From positions 1 to 64,000 of the forward strand of contig CAKTNP010000007.1 in the NCBI GenBank assembly GCA_934589155.1: a DNA stretch of 64,000 nt, written 5' to 3'. Below are positions 47,998 to 57,926 of the stretch, piece by piece. Each line of letters begins with the position of its first letter. Positions within the stretch are counted from its first letter, which is position 1. The position numbers and the translations under genes were made by a program. The notes below the pieces were generated by a model that had not been told where the DNA came from, did not search any database, and was given only the letters and a program-made list of their open reading frames with translations. Source of the DNA: an uncultured Oscillospiraceae bacterium. GTDB taxonomy: Bacteria > Bacillota > Clostridia > Oscillospirales > Oscillospiraceae.

Positions 47998-49119
47998 TCA
48001 GCTGATCTTGGCCTTCAGCCACAGATCTTCCATGAGCTGGGTGGTCTCTGCGGGCAGGCCCAGGAAGCTGGTGCCGTGGGACAGGGTCTCGGCGCTGGGA
48101 TAGGCCACGGGGCTGGCCGCCACGTCGGGATCCAGATAGTCCCGGGCCGCGGTCTCCGGGGTGCTGTAACCGATCCAATCCAGGTTGCCGCCGGAGATCT
48201 CCGGCTCGCACAGGAAGTTGATGAAGGTTTCGGCGGCCTCCTTGTTCTGGCAGCAGGTGGGGATACAGGCACTGTCGATGAACACGTTGAAGCCCTGGCT
48301 CTCGGGGAAGTAGAAGCCCAGGTCCTCGTTCACGACGGACATGGTCAGGTAGTCGCCGGCGTAGTAGGGGGCAATCCAGGCCTCCTCATTTTCCATGATC
48401 TCAAAGACCTCGTCCATGATATACTGCTGGACCAGGGGCTTCTGCTCCGCCAGCTTGTCGGCGCAGGCCTGGAGCTCGGCTTCGTCCGTGGTGTTCACGT
48501 CATAGCCCAGCAGATACTCGGCGATGCCGAAGGCGTCCCGGGAGTTGCCGAACATGAGGATCTTTCCGGCGTACTTCTCGTTCCACAGCAGTTCCCAGCC
48601 GGTGACGTCGGCCTCGTCCACATACTTCTTGTTGTAGATGATGCCCACAGAGCCCCAGGTGTAGGGCACGGAGTACTTGTTCTCCGGGTCAAAGGCGGTG
48701 TTCTTGTAGGCCTCGTCAATGTAGGAGTAGTTGGGGATGTTGTCGAAGTCCAGGGGCAGGAGCATGTCCTCCTCGATCATCCGGGCGATCATGTAGTCGG
48801 AGGGAATGATCACGTCCACGGAAATGCCGCCGGTCTTGAGCTTGGTGTACAGGGTCTCGTTGGTGTCGTAGGTGGTGTAGTTTACGTGGATGTTGGGGTA
48901 CTTCTTTTCAAACTCGGCAATGACGTCAATGGAGCCGTCGTCGCCGTTGGCAATGTACTGGCCCCAGTTGTAGACGTTGATGGTCACGTCCTCGCCGGTA
49001 TTTTTGGAAGCACTGCCGGTGCCGTTGGTGGTGTCGGGATTGCCGGCAAAGGCGCCGCAGCCGGCCAAAAGGGCGCACAGCAGGGTCAGGGTCAGAACGA
49101 GAGAAATTACTTTCTTCAT
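47998..49119 (-). CDS. potD: Spermidine/putrescine-binding lipoprotein
   Basis: 373 residues from ATG at 49119 after GGAGG. Lipobox LLAGCGAF. The periplasmic-binding-type II fold shows INVYNWGQYIANGDDGSIDV, FEKKYPNIHVNYTTYDTNE and DVIIPSDYMIARMIEED, the classic PotD/PotF start. It delivers polyamines to PotBC. Last gene of the pot operon, 82 bp after potC. Confidence 0.94.
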   Translation of the reverse strand: MKKVISLVLTLTLLCALLAGCGAFAGNPDTTNGTGSASKNTGEDVTINVYNWGQYIANGDDGSIDVIAEFEKKYPNIHVNYTTYDTNETLYTKLKTGGISVDVIIPSDYMIARMIEEDMLLPLDFDNIPNYSYIDEAYKNTAFDPENKYSVPYTWGSVGIIYNKKYVDEADVTGWELLWNEKYAGKILMFGNSRDAFGIAEYLLGYDVNTTDEAELQACADKLAEQKPLVQQYIMDEVFEIMENEEAWIAPYYAGDYLTMSVVNEDLGFYFPESQGFNVFIDSACIPTCCQNKEAAETFINFLCEPEISGGNLDWIGYSTPETAARDYLDPDVAASPVAYPSAETLSHGTSFLGLPAETTQLMEDLWLKAKIS

Positions 49120-49201
49120 GGAAAACCTCCTTTTCTTGGGGCCGGGGATCTACCCGGCAAGAGTGAAAGTCCCTCCGCTCTCCTTCGGAGCGGGGACACG
49201 G

Positions 49202-50017
49202 TCAAACGGAACGGGAATGTTGGGCGGCGCGGGTCTTTTCGCCCCGGGCCTGAAGCAGGTTCATCAGCACCATCAGCAGAAGGATCACGCCGAAGAGCAG
49301 GGTGAACAGGGCGTAGATCTTGGGCTGCAGAGGCTTTTTGGTGTAGTTGTAGATCTCCACCGGCAGCGTCACATAGGACGGAGCGTAGGCAAAGTAGCTG
49401 ATGACGAAGTCGTCCAGACTCATGGTAAAGGCCATGATGGCGCCGGAGATGATACCGGGCATGATCTCATGGATGGTCACCTTCAGAAACGCCTGGGTGG
49501 GGGTGCAGCCCAGATCCAGGGCCGCCTCCCGCAGGGAGGGATCCATCTGGTTCAGCTTGGGCATGACGTTCAGGATCACATAGGGCAGATTGAAGGTGAT
49601 GTGAGCGATGAGCAGGGTCCAAAAGCCCAGGATCTGGTTGGTCCGCAGGATGGTCCCCGCAAAGACAAACAGCAAGGCCAGGGACACGCCGGTGACGATG
49701 TCGGGGTTCGTCATGGGGATGTTGGTAATGCCCAGGATCAGAGAACGGATCCGGGGGCCCATGCGGTGGATGCCCAGGGCGGCCATGGTGCCCATGACGG
49801 TGGCAATGATGCTGGACAGGAAGGCAATCTCCAGAGAGTTCCGCAACAGGGGCAGCAGGGTGCTGTCCTGGAATAGCTCCTGATAGCGCTTCAGGGTGAA
49901 GCCCTCAAAGTGGGTGATGTCCCGGCCCGTGTTGAAGGACGCCACGATCAGCACCAGCATGGGGGCGTAGAGGAACACGAAGATCAGGATCGTATAGACC
50001 TTGTTGAGCTTTTTCAT
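49202..50017 (-). CDS. potC: Spermidine/putrescine ABC transporter permease
   Basis: 271 residues from ATG at 50017, overlapping the potB stop by four bases. Six membrane helices and the permease EAA loop (LREAALDLGCTPTQAFLKVTI) are visible. TNPDIVTGVSLALLFVF is typical of PotC. It forms the channel with PotB. Confidence 0.93.
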   Translation of the reverse strand: MKKLNKVYTILIFVFLYAPMLVLIVASFNTGRDITHFEGFTLKRYQELFQDSTLLPLLRNSLEIAFLSSIIATVMGTMAALGIHRMGPRIRSLILGITNIPMTNPDIVTGVSLALLFVFAGTILRTNQILGFWTLLIAHITFNLPYVILNVMPKLNQMDPSLREAALDLGCTPTQAFLKVTIHEIMPGIISGAIMAFTMSLDDFVISYFAYAPSYVTLPVEIYNYTKKPLQPKIYALFTLLFGVILLLMVLMNLLQARGEKTRAAQHSRSV

Positions 50018-50892
50018 ACCATCACCTGTCCTTCTGTATTCTTCCCGGCGAAGTGCTCCATGAGCCCCACGCACAGGAAAATGAGGACCATGAGCACGAG
50101 GCTCAGAGCCGCACCGAAGTTGGGATTCTGGGCGGTCTTGAACTGGCTCTCGATGACGTCGCCGATCATGGTGGTGCTGGCGGAGCCCAGCTTCTGGGAA
50201 ATGTAGAAGGTGGACACGGCGGGCACGAAGACCATGGTAAAGCCGGAGACGATGCCGGGCACCGACAGGGGCAGGATCACCTTGGAAAAGACCTTGCCGC
50301 CGCTGCAGCCCAGGTCCTGGGCCGCCTCAATGAGCATGGGGTTGATCTTCATAATGACGGTGTACAGAGGCATGATCATATAGGGCAGGTAGTTGTAGAC
50401 CATGCCCAGGATCACGGCTCCGTCGGTGCGGATCAGGGTCAGGGGGCCGAGGCCCAGAAGCCCCAGGAACTGGTTGATAATGCCGGTGTCCCGAAGCAAG
50501 CCCACCCAGGCCAGAGTCCGGAGCAGAAAGCTCAGACACATGGGAAGCATGACCATCAGGTACAGAAACCGCTGGACCATGGGTCTTTGCCGGGCAATGA
50601 AGTAGGCCACGGGGTAGCCGATGATCAGGCAGATGCAGGAGGCGATCAGAGAGTACCAGATGGACCGCAGGAAGATCTGCAGAAAGCCGCCGGTGAAGAT
50701 CCTTGTCAGGTTGGACAGGGTGAAGAGTCCGGTGCGGTTGTCCGTAAAGGCATAGGCCACCACCATCCCTAAGGGGATGAGGATGAACAGCAGCATCCAG
50801 ATGATATAGGGCAGGGCCAGAAGAAAGCGGCTGGCGCGGGCGCCGGGGGCGGCCTGGGAGGCGGGGGCTGCCGCCTTGTTATTCTTCCTCAT
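50014..50892 (-). CDS. potB: Spermidine/putrescine ABC transporter permease
   Basis: 292 residues. An Ala-rich N-terminal extension precedes [20 protein letters not shown]. Six helices and the EAA loop [21 protein letters not shown] are present. It overlaps potA by 14 bp and potC by four, so the operon is tightly coupled. Confidence 0.93.
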   Translation of the reverse strand: MRKNNKAAAPASQAAPGARASRFLLALPYIIWMLLFILIPLGMVVAYAFTDNRTGLFTLSNLTRIFTGGFLQIFLRSIWYSLIASCICLIIGYPVAYFIARQRPMVQRFLYLMVMLPMCLSFLLRTLAWVGLLRDTGIINQFLGLLGLGPLTLIRTDGAVILGMVYNYLPYMIMPLYTVIMKINPMLIEAAQDLGCSGGKVFSKVILPLSVPGIVSGFTMVFVPAVSTFYISQKLGSASTTMIGDVIESQFKTAQNPNFGAALSLVLMVLIFLCVGLMEHFAGKNTEGQVMV

Positions 50893-52000
50893 CTTCTGCG
50901 TCCTCCGTCAGCTCATCGTATTCTGCGGAGTAGGAGCTGTAATCGCCGAACTGGCCGGAGTACTCGCTCTTACGCATGATGTGGATGTCCTCGGGGTTCA
51001 GGCGGATGCCGATGACGGCCCCTACGGGATGGTAATCCGTGGTCTGGATCAGCCACTTGAAGCCCTTGAAATCTACGATAATGTCGTAATTGAGGCCCTT
51101 GAAGGTGACGGAGGTGACGGAGCCGGTGAGGTGGCCGCTGTCCGGCTCCACAATGTCGATGTCCTCGGGACGGATGACCACGTCCACGGGCTCGTTCTTC
51201 TCAAAGCCCTCGTCCACGCAGGGGAAATTCCGGCCGAAGAATTTCACCAGCCGGTCCTCCAGCATGATGCCGTCCAGAATGTTGCTCTCGCCAATGAAGT
51301 CCGCCACAAAGGCGTTCTTGGGCTCGTTGTAAATATCCTCGGGCCGGCCGATCTGCTGGATCTTGCCCTTGTCCATAACGACTACCGTGTCGCTCATAGC
51401 CAGGGCCTCCTCCTGGTCGTGGGTCACATATATAAATGTAATGCCCATGGCCTGCTGGATCCGTTTTAGTTCGTTCTGCATGTCTTTTCGCAGGCGAAGA
51501 TCCAGGGCCCCCAAGGGTTCGTCCAAAAGCAGGACCTTGGGCCGGTTCACCAGGGCACGGGCAATGGCCACCCGCTGCTGCTGGCCGCCGGACAGGGCAG
51601 TAACTTTCCGATTTTCGTAACCCTTTAAGCTGACGATCTCCAGCATTTCCGTCACCCGTTGGTGGATCTCTTCCTTGGGTAGCTTGGAGACCCGCAGGCC
51701 GAAGGCCACGTTCTCATACACATCCAAATGGGGGAAGAGGGCGTACCGCTGAAATACCGTGTTGATCTGCCTTTGATAGGGCGGAACATCGTTGATCCGC
51801 TTGCCGTCAAAGAGGACCTCGCCGGAGGTGGGCGTCAGAAAACCGCCGATGATACGAAGGGTGGTGGTTTTGCCGCAGCCGGAGGGGCCGAGAAGGGTCA
51901 AAAATTCATGGTCATTGATGTAGAGATTGATGCCGTCTAAAATACGTTCACCGTCAAATTCCATGACCAGGTCACGGAGACGAATGAGTTCTTTGGACAT
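50879..52000 (-). CDS. potA: Spermidine/putrescine ABC transporter ATPase
   Basis: 373 residues from ATG at 52000 after GGGGGAGG. Walker [15 protein letters not shown], signature [15 protein letters not shown], Walker [13 protein letters not shown] and H-switch VTHDQEEA are intact. The C-terminal TOBE domain (about 235-345) has [12 protein letters not shown]. The acidic tail is Tyr/Glu-rich. It powers polyamine uptake. Confidence 0.95.
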   Translation of the reverse strand: MSKELIRLRDLVMEFDGERILDGINLYINDHEFLTLLGPSGCGKTTTLRIIGGFLTPTSGEVLFDGKRINDVPPYQRQINTVFQRYALFPHLDVYENVAFGLRVSKLPKEEIHQRVTEMLEIVSLKGYENRKVTALSGGQQQRVAIARALVNRPKVLLLDEPLGALDLRLRKDMQNELKRIQQAMGITFIYVTHDQEEALAMSDTVVVMDKGKIQQIGRPEDIYNEPKNAFVADFIGESNILDGIMLEDRLVKFFGRNFPCVDEGFEKNEPVDVVIRPEDIDIVEPDSGHLTGSVTSVTFKGLNYDIIVDFKGFKWLIQTTDYHPVGAVIGIRLNPEDIHIMRKSEYSGQFGDYSSYSAEYDELTEDAEDEEE

Positions 52001-52094
52001 TATCCTCCCCCGTTTCTTTGTTGAGATTTTGCACATGAGAAGGGGGAAGCGGTACGCAGCTCCCCCGAATCCTCCATTTTACGCAATAACTATA

Positions 52095-52123
52095 TGTATA
52101 TATGAAAAGCCCCCCTTTGTCAA
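52095..52123 (-). promoter_or_regulatory. Sigma-A-type promoter of potABCD
   Basis: On the minus strand TTGACA (52123-52118), 17-base spacer, TATACA (52100-52095), about 95 bases before the potA start. Confidence 0.75.
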
Positions 52124-52206
52124 CAAAATTCCCCGTAAATTTTTGGCGAATTTTTGGAAGAAAAGGGGGGCGGTTTTATAGGATTTACCGGAAGGGGAGG
52201 GTGGAC

Positions 52207-53175
52207 TCAAAATTGGGCGGCTCCGGGGAATAGCTCTCGGGCAAAATCCACGTCGGAGACGGTGAAGGTCCTGCCCTTCAGATAGTTGAGGCACCCGGCG
52301 TCGGTGGGGAAGGTGAAGGTCAGCTTGTAGGAATAGAGAGCCTGGTATTTCCGGACGGCGTCCTTTCCCAGCTTGCCGTATTTGCCGTCACCCAGCAGGG
52401 GATGGCCCGCGTGGGCAAACTGGGCCCGGATCTGGTGGGTTCGGCCAGTGAGAAGCTCACACTCCACCAGGGATAATCCCCTGCTCTGGGCCAGGGTCCG
52501 GTATTTGGTGACGGCGGTCTTGGCGCCGGGCTGGGGGGCGTCCGTAACATAGACCCGGTTTTTCACCGCGTCTTTGAACAGATACCCGGACAGGGTGCCG
52601 GCCTGGGGCCGGATCTGACCCTCGATCACCGCCAGATACCGCTTGTCGATCTCCCGGTCCCGGATCTTTTCGTTGAGGATCCGCAGGGCCTCGGCATTTT
52701 TGGCGGCGATGACGATGCCCCCCGTGTTCCGGTCGATGCGGTTGCACAGGGCCGGGGTAAAGGCGTTTTCTTCCCGGGGCCGCCACTCCCGCTTGGCATA
52801 GAGATAGGCCTGGATGTGGTCGATGAGGGTCTTGCCGTACTCCGCCCCGTCGTGGGGATGAACGGCCTGTCCCGGCTTCTTGTCCACCAGCAGGATGTTC
52901 TCGTCCTCATAGACCAGGTTCAGCTTCGGCGCCGACACCGTAAGATAGGCGTTCTCCGCCCGGGGCGTATCGAAAAATTCGTCGTTGATATACAGAGTCA
53001 GCACGTCCCCTTCCTTTAGCCGGGTGTCTCGCTGGGCCCGGCCGCCGTTGAGCTTGATCCGCTTCACCCGGATGTACTTCTGGGCCAGGGAGGCGGGGAG
53101 CAGGGGCACGGCCTTGGAGAGGAACCGGTCCAGCCGCTGGCCGCTGTCGTTTTTGGAAATGTGGAGCTCTTTCAT
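52207..53175 (-). CDS. RluA-family 23S rRNA pseudouridine synthase
   Basis: 322 residues from ATG at 53175 with GGAGGG upstream. An S4 RNA-binding domain (about 10-70, KYIRVKRIKLNGGRAQ) is followed by the synthase domain. The catalytic aspartate is in CNRIDRNTGGIVI. LLTGRTHQIRAQFAHAGHPL is the conserved substrate-binding block. It probably modifies 23S rRNA like RluC or RluD; the exact position is not readable. Single-gene unit. Confidence 0.94.
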   Translation of the reverse strand: MKELHISKNDSGQRLDRFLSKAVPLLPASLAQKYIRVKRIKLNGGRAQRDTRLKEGDVLTLYINDEFFDTPRAENAYLTVSAPKLNLVYEDENILLVDKKPGQAVHPHDGAEYGKTLIDHIQAYLYAKREWRPREENAFTPALCNRIDRNTGGIVIAAKNAEALRILNEKIRDREIDKRYLAVIEGQIRPQAGTLSGYLFKDAVKNRVYVTDAPQPGAKTAVTKYRTLAQSRGLSLVECELLTGRTHQIRAQFAHAGHPLLGDGKYGKLGKDAVRKYQALYSYKLTFTFPTDAGCLNYLKGRTFTVSDVDFARELFPGAAQF

Positions 53176-53305
53176 TAAAATGCCCTCCGGGGAGAAAAAG
53201 ATACCTAAACTATGCGATAGATGGACCGGAAAGTCAAGATGTTTTTGAAAGAAGGGGCTTTTCCGGGGGAAGGGAAGAAAGTCGGCAAAATTCCAAAAAT
53301 AATGT

Positions 53306-53334
53306 TTGACAAAGCGGCACTTTTCCCTTATAAT
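53306..53334 (+). promoter_or_regulatory. Consensus sigma-A promoter of the yceD-rpmF unit
   Basis: TTGACA (53306-53311), 17-base spacer, TATAAT (53329-53334): an exact consensus match, fitting strong ribosomal-protein expression. Confidence 0.9.
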
Positions 53335-53367
53335 ACTTCGTGCATGACTGTACGGGAAGGGATCGCT

Positions 53368-53871
53368 ATGCTGCTGGATTTGTCGAAAATCATAGATCGT
53401 CCAGGGGCATCCCAGTCCTTTTCGGAGGACCTGGATCTCAGCGATCTGACCTTCGGAAACTGCAAGCCTGCCGAGGAGCCGGTCCATGCGGGAGGCGTCA
53501 TCCACAACACCGCCGGAGTTCTGCTGGTGGACGGAATGGTGACGGCTCGGCTGCACGGGATCTGCGACCGCTGCGCCCGGGAATTCCGGCGCTGCGTCCA
53601 GTACCCCATTGAGGCCGTTCTGGTCCAGGAGCTATTGGACGAGGAGAGCGAGGGCCGCTGGGCCTTCGAGCTTCAGGGCAATAACGCAGATCTGGAGGAT
53701 ATGATCCGTACCGTCTTTGTCCTGGGCATGGACTCCAAGCTCCTGTGCCGGGACGACTGCAAGGGGCTGTGCTGCCGCTGCGGAGCCAATCTCAACGACG
53801 GCCCCTGCTCCTGCGGGAAAGAAGTCGATTCCCGTTTTGCTGCGTTACAGCAGCTTCTCAAGGATAAATAA
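53368..53871 (+). CDS. DUF177/YceD family protein
   Basis: 167 residues from ATG 53368 after GGGAAGGG; ATG 53344 is a weaker alternative. It has the DUF177 core: LLVDGMVTARLHGICDRCAR, then DLEDMIRTVFVLGMDSKLLC and CKGLCCRCGANLNDGPCSCG. The cysteine groups probably bind zinc. The family is linked to 23S rRNA levels and nearly always precedes rpmF, as here (37-bp gap). Confidence 0.92.
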   Translation: MLLDLSKIIDRPGASQSFSEDLDLSDLTFGNCKPAEEPVHAGGVIHNTAGVLLVDGMVTARLHGICDRCAREFRRCVQYPIEAVLVQELLDEESEGRWAFELQGNNADLEDMIRTVFVLGMDSKLLCRDDCKGLCCRCGANLNDGPCSCGKEVDSRFAALQQLLKDK

Positions 53872-53908
53872 TGCCCTGAAAAGCAGTTTGACCAAGGAGG
53901 TGTCACTC

Positions 53909-54094
53909 ATGGCTGTTCCTAAGTGTAAAGTATCCAAGGCAAGAAGAGACAGGAGACGCGGTTCCAACTGGAAGCTGTCTGCGCCCGGCGTCATTACCTG
54001 CCCCAAGTGCGGTGCGGTGGTCCTGCCCCACAGAGCCTGCAAGGCTTGCGGTACCTACAATGGCCGCCAGGTCGTCAGCGCTCAGGCAGAGTGA
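53909..54094 (+). CDS. rpmF: 50S ribosomal protein L32
   Basis: 61 residues from ATG 53909 after AAGGAGG. MAVPKCKVSKARRDRRRGSN is the L32 N-terminus. CPKC and CKAC form the zinc ribbon. It is expressed with the upstream DUF177 gene. Confidence 0.97.
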   Translation: MAVPKCKVSKARRDRRRGSNWKLSAPGVITCPKCGAVVLPHRACKACGTYNGRQVVSAQAE

Positions 54095-54108
54095 TCTGAC
54101 AACATGAA

Positions 54109-54146
54109 ATGAGAGAGGAAGACGTTGCTTCTTCCTCTCTATTTCT
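54109..54146 (+). terminator. Terminator of the yceD-rpmF unit
   Basis: GAGAGAGGAAGA pairs with TCTTCCTCTC and ends in TATTTCTTT. Confidence 0.88.
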
Positions 54147-54182
54147 TTACCCCGCCGAAACGGGGAATTTCCTGCCCGGCGG

Positions 54183-54211
54183 TTGACCCGGAAAGGAAAA
54201 TGTGCCATAAT
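54183..54211 (+). promoter_or_regulatory. Sigma-A-type promoter of der-plsY-gpsA
   Basis: TTGACC (54183-54188), 17-base spacer, CATAAT (54206-54211), 41 bases before der. Confidence 0.75.
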
Positions 54212-54252
54212 ACCGATAGAATCGGATTTTATTTCAACAGGAGGGAGCGTTT

Positions 54253-55581
54253 ATGGCAAAACCTGTGATCGCCATTGTGGGACGGCCCAACGTGGGCAAG
54301 TCCATGCTCTTTAATAAGCTGACGGGCCAGCGCACCGCCATCGTGGAGGATACCCCCGGCGTCACCCGGGACCGGATCTACGGGGACTGCGAGTGGAACG
54401 GCCGCAGCTTTACGCTGATGGACACCGGCGGCATCGAGCCCAGCACGGACAGTGAGATTCTGCAGTTCATGCGCCGCCAGGCAGAGATCGGCATCGAATT
54501 GGCCTCCGCCGTCGTAATGGTGACGGACGTGAAGGTAGGCGTTACCGCCGCGGACCAGGAGGTGGCCTCCATGCTGCTCCGGGCCCACAAGCCCGTGCTG
54601 CTGGCGGTGAACAAGTGCGACTCCGTGGGCCCCGTGAATCCGGAGGTCTATGAATTTTACTGTCTGGGCCTGGGAGACCCCTTGGAGGTCTCTGCCGTCC
54701 ATGGCCACGGCACCGGTGACCTTCTGGACTGGTGCGTGGAGCAGCTGCCTCCGGAGAAGGACGAGGAGGAGGACGACGGCACCATTAAGGTGGCCATCGT
54801 GGGCAAGCCCAACGTGGGCAAGTCCAGCCTTTTGAACCGGATTCTGGGAGAGGAGCGGGTCATCGTCTCCGACATGGCCGGTACCACCCGGGACGCCATT
54901 GACTCGGATTTTGAAAACGAGTACGGCAAATACTGCTTTATCGACACCGCCGGTATGCGGCGGAAATCCAGGGTGGACGACACCATTGAAAAGTACAGCA
55001 ATATGCGGTCCATCAACGCCATTGACCGTGCGGATGTGTGCCTGATCCTCATCGACGCCAACGAGGGCGTTACGGAGCAGGACACCAAGATCGCGGGCCT
55101 GGTCCACGAGGCGGGCAAGGCCGCAATTATCGTGGTGAACAAGTGGGACATCGTGGACAAAGAGACCAACACCATGAACGAAAAAACCGCCAAGATCCGC
55201 CAGGATCTGAGCTATATGACCTATGCTCCCGTGGTGTTCCTGTCGGCCCTCACCGGACAGCGGGTGGACAAGCTCTTTGCGGTCATCAACGAGGTGGTGG
55301 GGCAGAACCGGAAGCGGATCACCACCGGCGCTCTCAACAGCGTCTTGGCCGACGCTACCTCCCGGGTCCAGCCTCCCTCCGACAAGGGCCGCCGGCTGAA
55401 GATCTACTACATGACCCAGGCCGGGGTGAAGCCTCCCCACTTTGTGATCTTCTGCAACGACGCAAGGCTCTTCCATTTCTCCTATCAGAGGTATCTGGAG
55501 AATCAGATCCGGTCCGTGTTCGGCCTGGAGGGCACTCCTATCCGCATCACCATCCGGCAAAAGGGCGACAAGGAGGAGTAA
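54253..55581 (+). CDS. der: Ribosome assembly GTPase Der (EngA)
   Basis: 442 residues. Two tandem GTPase domains: G1 motifs GRPNVGKSMLFN and GKPNVGKSSLLN, G3 DTGGI and DTAGM, G4 NKCD and NKWD. The C-terminal KH-like domain has KIYYMTQAGVKPPHFVIF. It acts in 50S maturation. First gene of a three-gene operon with plsY and gpsA, separated by three bases each. Confidence 0.97.
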   Translation: MAKPVIAIVGRPNVGKSMLFNKLTGQRTAIVEDTPGVTRDRIYGDCEWNGRSFTLMDTGGIEPSTDSEILQFMRRQAEIGIELASAVVMVTDVKVGVTAADQEVASMLLRAHKPVLLAVNKCDSVGPVNPEVYEFYCLGLGDPLEVSAVHGHGTGDLLDWCVEQLPPEKDEEEDDGTIKVAIVGKPNVGKSSLLNRILGEERVIVSDMAGTTRDAIDSDFENEYGKYCFIDTAGMRRKSRVDDTIEKYSNMRSINAIDRADVCLILIDANEGVTEQDTKIAGLVHEAGKAAIIVVNKWDIVDKETNTMNEKTAKIRQDLSYMTYAPVVFLSALTGQRVDKLFAVINEVVGQNRKRITTGALNSVLADATSRVQPPSDKGRRLKIYYMTQAGVKPPHFVIFCNDARLFHFSYQRYLENQIRSVFGLEGTPIRITIRQKGDKEE

Positions 55582-55584
55582 ACC

Positions 55585-56205
55585 ATGTGGTATTCCTTGG
55601 CGCTGGCGGTGCTGGCGGGATACTTTCTGGGCAACCTCAACGGCGCCGTGACCATGTCGCTCCTCCACGGACGGGAGGATATTCGGGCCAAGGGCAGCGG
55701 CAACGCGGGCCTGACCAATTATTTCCGCAACTATGGTGGCTTGGACACCTTGTTTGTCTTTGCCATTGACGTGGGCAAGACCCTCTTGGCCTGCCTCCTG
55801 GCGGGGCGGCTCATGGCGCCCTACGGCCTGTGGCGGCAGGGGGTCATGATGGGGGGCCTGGCAGTGATCCTGGGCCATAATTTTCCGGCCCTTCTGGGCT
55901 TCCGGGGCGGCAAGGGTATCGTGTGCAGCGCCTTTTTAATGCTGGTGGCGGACTGGCGGATCTTCCTCATTATCGTGGCGGTCTTCGTTCTGGTCTATGC
56001 CGGGAGCAAATATGTCTCCCTGGCCTCCTGCTCCGCGGCGGCGGCCCTTATTGCCTGCTCCTGGAGCTTCTATTGGAGGGACCTGTGGATGGCCCTGGCC
56101 GGAACCCTGGTGGGTCTGCTGGCCCTCTACATGCACCGGGAGAACCTTGCCCGGTTGGCCAAGGGGACCGAGCGGAAAACTTATCTGCGAAAGGATAAGA
56201 AATAA
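55585..56205 (+). CDS. plsY: Acyl-phosphate:glycerol-3-phosphate acyltransferase
   Basis: 206 residues, about five membrane helices. PlsY motifs are present: GNLNGAVTMSLLHGREDIRA with KGSGNAGLTNYFRNYG, and GHNFPALLGFRGGKGIVCS. It makes lysophosphatidic acid from glycerol-3-phosphate, the product of the next gene. LTNYFRN is slightly unusual (TNVLR is typical). Confidence 0.94.
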   Translation: MWYSLALAVLAGYFLGNLNGAVTMSLLHGREDIRAKGSGNAGLTNYFRNYGGLDTLFVFAIDVGKTLLACLLAGRLMAPYGLWRQGVMMGGLAVILGHNFPALLGFRGGKGIVCSAFLMLVADWRIFLIIVAVFVLVYAGSKYVSLASCSAAAALIACSWSFYWRDLWMALAGTLVGLLALYMHRENLARLAKGTERKTYLRKDKK

Positions 56206-56208
56206 GCC

Positions 56209-57204
56209 ATGAAAATTACGGTGTTAGTCAGCGGCGGCTGGGGCACGGCCCTGGCCATGACCCTGTTCAAAAACGGCCATGCGGTGACCTTATGGTCCCG
56301 GCGACAGGAAATCACGGACCTGCTCCAAAGGACCCGGGAGAATCCCAAGCTCCCCGGGGTGACGATCCCGGAGGGCATTGCCCTGACCTCGGACCTGGCG
56401 TGCCTCAGGGAGGCGGAGCTGGTGGTCATGAGCGCCCCATCCTTTGCGGTGCGGGATGTGTGCCGCCGGGCGGCCCCTTACCTGCGGCAGGATGCCATTG
56501 TGGTCTCCGTGACCAAGGGCCTGGAGCCGGAGACCTTCCTGCGGATGTCGGAGATCGTGGAGCAGGAGACGGGCAAGACCGTGGTGGTCCTGTCCGGCCC
56601 CAGCCATGCCGAGGAGGTGGCCCGGGGCATGCCCACGGGCTGCGTGGCCGCCAGCCGGGACCGGGCCGCGGCGGAGTTGGTCCAGGACGTGTTTATGAAT
56701 CCCTATTTCCGGGTCTATGCCAGCCCCGATGTGGCGGGGGTAGAGCTGGGCGGCGCTCTGAAGAACGTCATTGCCCTGTGCGCTGGGATCTGCGACGGCC
56801 TGGGCTTCGGCGACAATGCCCGGGCCATGCTCATGACCAGGGGCCTCACGGAAACGGCCCGGCTGGGCCGGAAGCTTGGGGCCCGGCAGGAGACCTTCTC
56901 CGGCCTTACAGGGATCGGGGACCTGATTGTTACCTGCACCTCCATGCACTCCAGAAACCGCCGGGCGGGGATCCTAATCGGAAAAGGAGAGACCCCCGAG
57001 CAGGCCATGGGTGACGTAGGGGCCGTGGTAGAGGGCTACTACGCCGCCAAATCCGTCTACGCCCTGGGCAGGAAGATGGGGGTGGATATGCCCATCACCC
57101 AGGAGGCCTATCGGATCCTCTACGAGGGCAAGAGTGCCAAGGATGCCACGGCGGACCTGCTGACCCGGGAAAAGCGGGCGGAGCTGGAGGACGCCGGCTG
57201 GTAA
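56209..57204 (+). CDS. gpsA: Glycerol-3-phosphate dehydrogenase [NAD(P)+]
   Basis: 331 residues. The Rossmann start VLVSGGWGTALAM replaces the more usual G-x-G-x-W-G pattern at its first glycine. GPSHAEEVARGMPTG, the catalytic-lysine block ELGGALKNVIALCAG and TGIGDLIVTCTSMHSRNRR are intact. It supplies glycerol-3-phosphate to plsY. Last gene of the operon. Confidence 0.96.
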   Translation: MKITVLVSGGWGTALAMTLFKNGHAVTLWSRRQEITDLLQRTRENPKLPGVTIPEGIALTSDLACLREAELVVMSAPSFAVRDVCRRAAPYLRQDAIVVSVTKGLEPETFLRMSEIVEQETGKTVVVLSGPSHAEEVARGMPTGCVAASRDRAAAELVQDVFMNPYFRVYASPDVAGVELGGALKNVIALCAGICDGLGFGDNARAMLMTRGLTETARLGRKLGARQETFSGLTGIGDLIVTCTSMHSRNRRAGILIGKGETPEQAMGDVGAVVEGYYAAKSVYALGRKMGVDMPITQEAYRILYEGKSAKDATADLLTREKRAELEDAGW

Positions 57205-57219
57205 ACTTCTGAAAGATAG

Positions 57220-57250
57220 GTGCCGGAGCGGCCGCTCCGGCATTTTTTTG
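57220..57250 (+). terminator. Terminator of der-plsY-gpsA
   Basis: TGCCGGAGCG pairs with CGCTCCGGCA, followed by seven T. Confidence 0.92.
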
Positions 57251-57259
57251 TTCCATACG

Positions 57260-57288
57260 TTGATTCGGGGAAGGTTCTGCGGTACAAT
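57260..57288 (+). promoter_or_regulatory. Sigma-A-type promoter of the HD-yfcE pair
   Basis: TTGATT (57260-57265), 17-base spacer, TACAAT (57283-57288), 29 bases before the start. Confidence 0.7.
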
Positions 57289-57317
57289 AGGGAAAAATTC
57301 CGAAAAGAGGGATACCC

Positions 57318-57926
57318 ATGCACAAAAGCCATCTTACACGGGACCAGGCACTGGCCCTTTTGGAGCAGTACAACAAGGAGCCCTTCCACATTCAGCACGG
57401 TCTGACGGTGGAGGGGGTCATGGGCTATTACGCCGAGACCCTGGGCTGCGGCCAGGAGACGGACTATTGGCGCCAGGTGGGCCTGCTCCACGACATTGAT
57501 TTTGAGCTTTACCCTCAAGAGCACTGCAAAAGGGCTCCGGAGCTGCTGCGGAGCGCAGGAGTGGGGGAGGACATGATCTACTCCGTCTGCTCCCACGGCT
57601 ACGGCATATGCTGTGACTTGGAGCCCAAGGAGGAAATGGAAAAGGTCCTCTTTGCCGCCGACGAGCTGACGGGCCTCATCTGGTCCGCCGCCCTTATGCG
57701 CCCCTCGAAGAGCGTTATGGATATGGAGCTGTCCAGCCTGAAAAAGAAGTTCAAGGACAAGAAATTTGCCGCGGGCTGCTCCCGGGACGTGATCCGCCAG
57801 GGGGCGGAGCGGTTGGGCTGGGACCTGGACAAGCTGCTGTGGGAGACCATCCTGGCCATGCGCAGCTGCGAGGGCTCCGTGGCGACCTTTATGGCAGACT
57901 ATGAAAAGAAGGGAGAGACCCTATGA
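57318..57926 (+). CDS. HD-domain hydrolase
   Basis: 202 residues. The HD fold is marked by HGLTVEGVMGYYAE, GLLHDIDFELYP (the HD doublet) and SVCSHGY. Such short HD proteins hydrolyse nucleotide or other phosphate esters with a divalent metal. The substrate is unknown. It overlaps the YfcE-like gene by four bases. Confidence 0.88.
   Translation: MHKSHLTRDQALALLEQYNKEPFHIQHGLTVEGVMGYYAETLGCGQETDYWRQVGLLHDIDFELYPQEHCKRAPELLRSAGVGEDMIYSVCSHGYGICCDLEPKEEMEKVLFAADELTGLIWSAALMRPSKSVMDMELSSLKKKFKDKKFAAGCSRDVIRQGAERLGWDLDKLLWETILAMRSCEGSVATFMADYEKKGETL

Noticed and set aside
47989..49305. Plus-strand frame of 438 codons across potD
   Set aside because: It is the mirror of potD, which has a lipobox and PotD motifs and sits in an ordered pot operon.
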